This document shows positions 61,301 to 64,000 of a stretch of DNA of 64,000 bases, piece by piece. The DNA is taken from positions 1-64,000 of the forward strand of contig CAMDED010000011.1 in NCBI GenBank assembly GCA_945893365.1, written 5' to 3'. Source of the DNA: Candidatus Sulfopaludibacter sp. SbA3. Lineage in GTDB: Bacteria > Acidobacteriota > Terriglobia > Bryobacterales > Bryobacteraceae. Positions within the stretch are counted from its first letter, which is position 1, and each line of letters opens with the position of its first letter. The position numbers were made by a program, and so were the translations under genes. The notes beneath the pieces were generated by a model. That model was not told where the DNA came from. It worked only from the letters and a program-made list of their open reading frames with translations, and searched no databases.

Positions 61301-61598
61301 TGCGGGCCGCCTGACCGACGTCCAACTTGATTTCAGCCACTTCGGCGGGGGAAAAGCCGGCCAGCGACGCGGTAATTCTGTAGCGCCCGACGGGCAGCGT
61401 CGGAACCGAGTACAAGCCGGTGTAGTTCGTGGATGCCTCGCGGCGCAGGCCTGTGTCCAGATTCGTCACCGTTACTTGCGCGGCTACCAGCACCGCGTCG
61501 GACTGGTCTTTGACAAGTCCCTGAATCGAAGCCGTCTGCGCGCAGAGCGCAAAGGCGGAAAGAAGAGTGGTGGTGATCCCGAAGCGAAGACTTCTCAT
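58341..61598 (-). CDS. TonB-dependent receptor with carboxypeptidase-regulatory domain
   Basis: A 1085-residue outer-membrane receptor of the type expanded in Solibacter-like acidobacteria. A signal peptide (TTLLSAFALCAQ) is followed by a Cna-B/carboxypeptidase-regulatory domain (IQGLVKDQSDAVLVAAQVTV, then TNYTGLYSVPTLPVGRY). The plug has RIVELPLNGRNYLELARL, VNIDGVDNSTTYSGGP, and EFRVVTNNLSAEYGTRMGGQV. The barrel begins near 260 and ends in a C-terminal aromatic, GLKLQF. It imports large ligands or polysaccharide fragments with energy from TonB, which is not encoded here. The ligand is unknown. Confidence 0.93.
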   Translation of the reverse strand: MRSLRFGITTTLLSAFALCAQTASIQGLVKDQSDAVLVAAQVTVTNLDTGLRREASTNYTGLYSVPTLPVGRYRITASLAGFSPAEVAEIKLDVGQAARIDFSLKPGAVTDRVEVSATAALIDSETATVGQVIDNKRIVELPLNGRNYLELARLTAGTAPARGSRPQSEGVFSAGGQHGYQVQVNIDGVDNSTTYSGGPIGFEAQAVKPSVDAVGEFRVVTNNLSAEYGTRMGGQVFVNIKSGTNAVHGTAFEFLRNSALDGTNFFANRNAAAKPAYKQNQFGGTVGGPVRKDKTFFFASFEGTRTRLGRSFISTVPVTEVRNGDFSRIRPVFDPATTVGTAASFTRQQFPGNIVPRNRWDPLFPKLLELYPLPTDNSRIANNYFFSPSEKNDVDSYDVKGDHNLSDNSRLSVRYSRRDRDRFEPGPLPLPADGGLATTTSILSHSVAAAHTATFGPSLTNEFRFGLTRMLTNFDIPYDKPLYDEYGIKGIPKVNFSTSNDHGLSRFTPGGYAELGSRSFWPNTNNLQLYQFTDTLYKSWGKHSLRVGGEFRRDNVFRNAARFARGQFAFAREFTANPANRGATGDGLAEFMLGLASGGSLGNENGENIWTNTLSAFVQDDWKVTPRLTLNLGVRYDVFFAPTFPDGRVSAFELDFANTGPAAQLKQTRFANGACNCDNDFNNFAPRLGFAYRLNNKTVVRAGAGLIYARADSVQTQYARGQNQAPDFVEIGFGTIDRINARLTLSGGFPAVQLPATVVPGPNQVGIEAPSRYLPNQYSQQWFFDIQRELPFNVVWTVGYNGNGTRKMLTALNYNLPYDIAPSPVPLANRRVWGFYNAVNQQVPLGNLNYNGLIAKLEKRFSKGLTFLGAYTWSHAIDNTDEVGNNDGVAVLKPWDRGLNRANALTDARHNFVLSSTYELPFGRGKRWMAKAGRPADLVLGGWQISGILGRTSGLPFTVTTSGGITNAGGADRPNRLRDGALPADRRSIDGWFDVSAFQVQPNYTYGNSGRNILVGPALSNIDFSLAKTFSLTERFRLQFRAESFNATNTPYFGLPAANINTPGAGAITSAGEPRRVQFGLKLQF

Positions 61599-61744
61599 GG
61601 CGGCAGTATATCAAGGGAAAATGCAAGAAACATGACAGTGCGGGGGACGGCGCTCCACCCAAGCCACGCGCCAGCCTGGAGTATGATGACCGGGATGCGG
61701 CGGGCACGCCGGGAGCGCCGCGACTCTGCTACGATAGAGTCGTT

Positions 61745-61954
61745 ATGGGAATTCCGAACGTAAAGCGCTTCCGTCCGTTCTGCACCACCTGCAACCAGAG
61801 CTTCACCCTGATGGCCGTCCTTCCAAAGGACGCCAACGTGGAAACCTATCTTGCCGACGCCGTCGCACGGCACGATCACAAGACTTTCCAGGAAGGCAAG
61901 GTTGCGCAGTTCAAGGTTCGCGTCGGACAGCAAAAGCAGAAAAAGTCGAAGTAG
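61745..61954 (+). CDS. Small CxxC protein, unknown function
   Basis: A 69-residue basic protein with CxxC (C13, C16 in PFCTTCNQSF), a histidine pair in ARHDHKTF and a Lys-rich tail. The Cys/His set could hold one zinc ion. TACGAT lies 14 bp before ATG 61745 as a possible -10. It is divergent from the TonB receptor and converges with the HEAT-repeat gene, with only 8 bp between their ends. No family was recognised, but composition and promoter make it a believable gene. Confidence 0.65.
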   Translation: MGIPNVKRFRPFCTTCNQSFTLMAVLPKDANVETYLADAVARHDHKTFQEGKVAQFKVRVGQQKQKKSK

Positions 61955-61962
61955 ACCTTTTC

Positions 61963-63243
61963 TTAGATCCTGGCCTTCAGCGCCTGCAACGCGCGCACGG
62001 CCTCCTGCACAACCTCGGAATTCGCATCGTGCGTCAGCGATTCGAGGGGCGCGGAGGAGTCGGCCGCACCGCTGCGGGCGAGTATCTGTGCAAGCTGTAT
62101 CTTCTCGTCCTTCGTCCCCTGGGGCAGCGCCGGATAGATGGCGGCGCGCACCGCCGGCTTCCGCGCAAGCTCTTCCAGCAGGGGGAAAGCCTCGCCCTTT
62201 CGCGCCGAGGAGTTCAGCGTGTTCACCAGATATTGAAGGGGGCTCTCTTCCGAGAGTTTTTCGTCGCCTAACATCACCAGCGCAAACGCCAGGGAGAGGC
62301 GCGGCGAATCCTTCCTTTCCTCCTCGAAGGCTGTCCGGAGAGCGGGAACGTCGGACTTCTCCCCAAGCCGTCCGTAACCCTCCGCCGCGGCCCCGCGCAT
62401 TCCTTCGTCCTTGTCCTGAAGATAGCGGGCGTAGATGTCCCTGTTCTTCGTATCCGGCAGCATGGCGATCGCAGTGAGCGCGGCGCGGCGGACTTTGGCG
62501 TTGCGGGTGCGGTTCAGAACGCCGGCGAGATCGGGAAGCGCGTCCTTGTTGCGGAGGATGCCGGTGGTCTCGATGGCCGCGATTTGCACCTTCGGGTCAA
62601 GATCGCGCAACAGAAAAACCACGTTGCCCGCAACCTTCGGATCGCGGATCTTCTGCAGCGCGACCAGCGTTTCGTAGATCAGGTCCGTGTCCTTGGAACG
62701 CAGCCCTTCAAGAAGATCCGGCATCGCCGATGCACCTCGCAGGACGCCAACGGCGCGTGCGGCGTTCGCGCGCACCTCCTGGCCCGCGCCTCCGCGCACA
62801 AGCTTCCCGAGCGCGCCGACGACTTCGGGCCGCGCCTGAATATACGGCGGAACGACGGCATCGTTGGTATCGGAAAACCGCGATATGATCTTCGTCCCGG
62901 CGCGGCGGAAGGACGCGCTGAGTCCAGACTGGACATAGCCCGGCTGATAGAAGTTCACCAGGCCGTCCGTCGCGCGGATCTGGATCTCGGCATCGGCGTC
63001 GAGCGTGGCCTCGATGAGCGGATCGATACTGTGCTGCGTCCCGGTCTGGACTATGGCCTTCACCGCCTCGATGCGGATCTCAAGAACCGGGTTCTTGAGC
63101 AAAGCGCGGAGTCTCGGCATCGCCGCGGAGCCTTCCTTGGCGATTTCGCGAACGTCTTTCGGTTTCAGGTTCCCCGCCGAATCCTGCGGAGCGGCGAACA
63201 GCGGAACTGCCGCGAAAAACATCGACACACGTAACACGTGCAT
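61963..63243 (-). CDS. Exported HEAT-repeat protein
   Basis: A 426-residue protein (start ATG 63243; an in-frame ATG at 63258 is possible) with a signal peptide (RVSMFFAAVPLFAAPQ). The body is a series of HEAT-like helical pairs: LRALLKNPVLEIRIEAVKAI, IDPLIEATLDADAEIQIRAT, MPDLLEGLRSKDTDLIYETL, and LRDLDPKVQIAAIETTGIL. It probably scaffolds protein complexes in the periplasm. No catalytic motif. It precedes nothing co-oriented within 70 bp except the menaquinone gene upstream, from which it may be transcribed. Confidence 0.8.
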   Translation of the reverse strand: MHVLRVSMFFAAVPLFAAPQDSAGNLKPKDVREIAKEGSAAMPRLRALLKNPVLEIRIEAVKAIVQTGTQHSIDPLIEATLDADAEIQIRATDGLVNFYQPGYVQSGLSASFRRAGTKIISRFSDTNDAVVPPYIQARPEVVGALGKLVRGGAGQEVRANAARAVGVLRGASAMPDLLEGLRSKDTDLIYETLVALQKIRDPKVAGNVVFLLRDLDPKVQIAAIETTGILRNKDALPDLAGVLNRTRNAKVRRAALTAIAMLPDTKNRDIYARYLQDKDEGMRGAAAEGYGRLGEKSDVPALRTAFEEERKDSPRLSLAFALVMLGDEKLSEESPLQYLVNTLNSSARKGEAFPLLEELARKPAVRAAIYPALPQGTKDEKIQLAQILARSGAADSSAPLESLTHDANSEVVQEAVRALQALKARI

Positions 63244-63335
63244 ACTTGACGGTAGCATTGGCGGCGCGTTTTGCTCAAGGGGACCGCGGACATGGATGAA
63301 CGTGAATGCTCCGCGGATGCCGATGCGTGCCGGTA

Positions 63336-64000
63336 CTACCTCACGAATTCGAGTTCCACGCGATGGGGGATGATTCCCGCCTCGTGCCCCATGTCGAGCA
63401 ACCTCTGAGCGGCGGCCGGGACGGCGTCGCCGCAGTCCACCGTGTAATGGTTGACATACATGCCGACGAACTTGTCGGCGAGACGGTGTTCCATATCGCG
63501 GGCGAACTGCATGGCGTAGGTCAGCGCCTCGTCGTGATTATCGAGCGCATACTGAATGCTCTCGCGCATCATCCGGCACGCTTCCGACTGCAGATCTTTC
63601 GAGAGCCGGCGGGCCAGGGCGTTGCAGCCGAGAGGCAGCGGCAAATCGTACGTCGTCTTCCACCAGCGGCCGAGATCGAGTATCTTGTGAAAACCCTCGC
63701 GATCATACGTCAACTGGCCTTCATGAATGATCAAGCCCGCATCCACGCTCTTCTCTTTTACGGCATCGAGGATCTTGTCGAATGGGACCACGACAGCTTC
63801 GAAATCCGGCTGGCAGAGTTTCAAGGCCAGATACGCGGTCGTCATCAATCCGGGGACGGCGATCGTCTTGCCCTTCAATTCCTCCAGTTCGACAGGGCGG
63901 AGCGCCACCAGCAGGGGGCCATACCCGTCGCCTACGCTTGACCCGCTGGCCATCAAAACGTACTTATCGGCGACGTAGGGATACGCGTGATAGGAGATGG
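63336..64000 (-). CDS. MqnA/MqnD-family menaquinone biosynthesis enzyme (5' end cut off)
   Basis: An open frame to the window edge, so the start is outside; 221 residues are visible. The visible part begins SYHAYPYVADKYVLMASG and includes SSVGDGYGPLLVA, TAYLALKL, a C-terminal VDAGLIIHEGQLTYD, and DLPLPLGCNALARRL, matching 1,4-dihydroxy-6-naphthoate synthase (MqnD) more than MqnA by the LPLPLGxNA segment. It would act in the futalosine route to menaquinone. No other mqn gene is visible. Confidence 0.85.
   Translation of the reverse strand, partial: ISYHAYPYVADKYVLMASGSSVGDGYGPLLVALRPVELEELKGKTIAVPGLMTTAYLALKLCQPDFEAVVVPFDKILDAVKEKSVDAGLIIHEGQLTYDREGFHKILDLGRWWKTTYDLPLPLGCNALARRLSKDLQSEACRMMRESIQYALDNHDEALTYAMQFARDMEHRLADKFVGMYVNHYTVDCGDAVPAAAQRLLDMGHEAGIIPHRVELEFVR

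Noticed and set aside
1-64000. CRISPR arrays, rRNA genes, riboswitches
   Set aside because: No regularly spaced repeats, rRNA core sequences or recognisable riboswitch cores were seen on either strand by eye. A covariance-model search would be needed to exclude small RNAs.

Overview
The window looks like chromosomal DNA of an acidobacterium of the Solibacter/Bryobacter type (Bryobacterales). This is inferred from gene content, not from a marker tree. The clues are a 1085-residue TonB-dependent receptor with an N-terminal carboxypeptidase-regulatory (Cna-B-like) domain (58341-61598), a protein ending in what I recognise as the Solibacter C-terminal domain (TIGR03437-like, 26404-28032), several Tat-exported oxidoreductases and amidohydrolase-like enzymes, the planctomycete-style DUF1501/DUF1549-DUF1553 pair (49178-53958), and generally GC-rich DNA. 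No rRNA or CRISPR array is present. One tRNA (CAT anticodon) was found.

Layout, left half. On the minus strand, 562-5829 is a compact operon: MFS transporter, SDR oxidoreductase, fused 2-oxoacid dehydrogenase E1 and lipoyl E2. 6110-9953 is a minus-strand run of three exported, probably cell-surface proteins. Malate synthase (10281-11885), a single-domain response regulator, the tRNA and a Tat-exported dimethylformamidase-like protein follow. 15114-18507 is a NitT/TauT-type ABC importer operon with two closely similar permeases on either side of the ATPase gene. 18772-26369 holds a TPR protein, NHL propeller, outer-membrane barrel, exported amidohydrolase, MmcQ/YjbR protein, an IS3-family transposase fragment, a 3-hydroxyacyl-CoA dehydrogenase and a DinB-like protein. 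A frameshifted Rpn-type nuclease gene (28198-29018) precedes the hemB / DapA-like aldolase / aromatic amino acid decarboxylase operon (29118-32356).

Accessory island. The last 113 codons of the decarboxylase gene occur twice, at 32017-32369 and, broken, at 36595-36953. Between the copies lies a single 1359-residue gene (32443-36522, minus strand). It combines a HigA-type antitoxin HTH with a restriction-endonuclease-like region and a very long helical remainder, behind a palindromic operator that overlaps a reasonable promoter. I do not recognise it as a described system; it reads as a one-gene, self-regulated defence or toxin element that entered at the 3' end of the decarboxylase gene. An RHH/PIN toxin-antitoxin pair follows at 37346-37980.

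Right half. 38156-41272 is an operon of a Tat-exported aldo/keto reductase, a TolB-like propeller and an exported truncated haemoglobin whose proximal histidine appears replaced by arginine. 41352-45118 encodes a soluble dehydrogenase-like propeller and a five-haem-motif cytochrome with a PA14-like N-terminus. 45333-47995 has a UvrC-like protein with a degenerate GIY-YIG motif, EpsI and an exosortase. 48148-53958 has a TPR protein with the DUF1501 and DUF1549/DUF1553 pair. The rest includes pirin, a Tat-exported Gfo/Idh/MocA oxidoreductase, a squalene-cyclase-like toroid protein, a VOC protein, the large TonB receptor, a HEAT-repeat protein and, at the right edge, the truncated start of a menaquinone (futalosine pathway) MqnA/MqnD-family gene.
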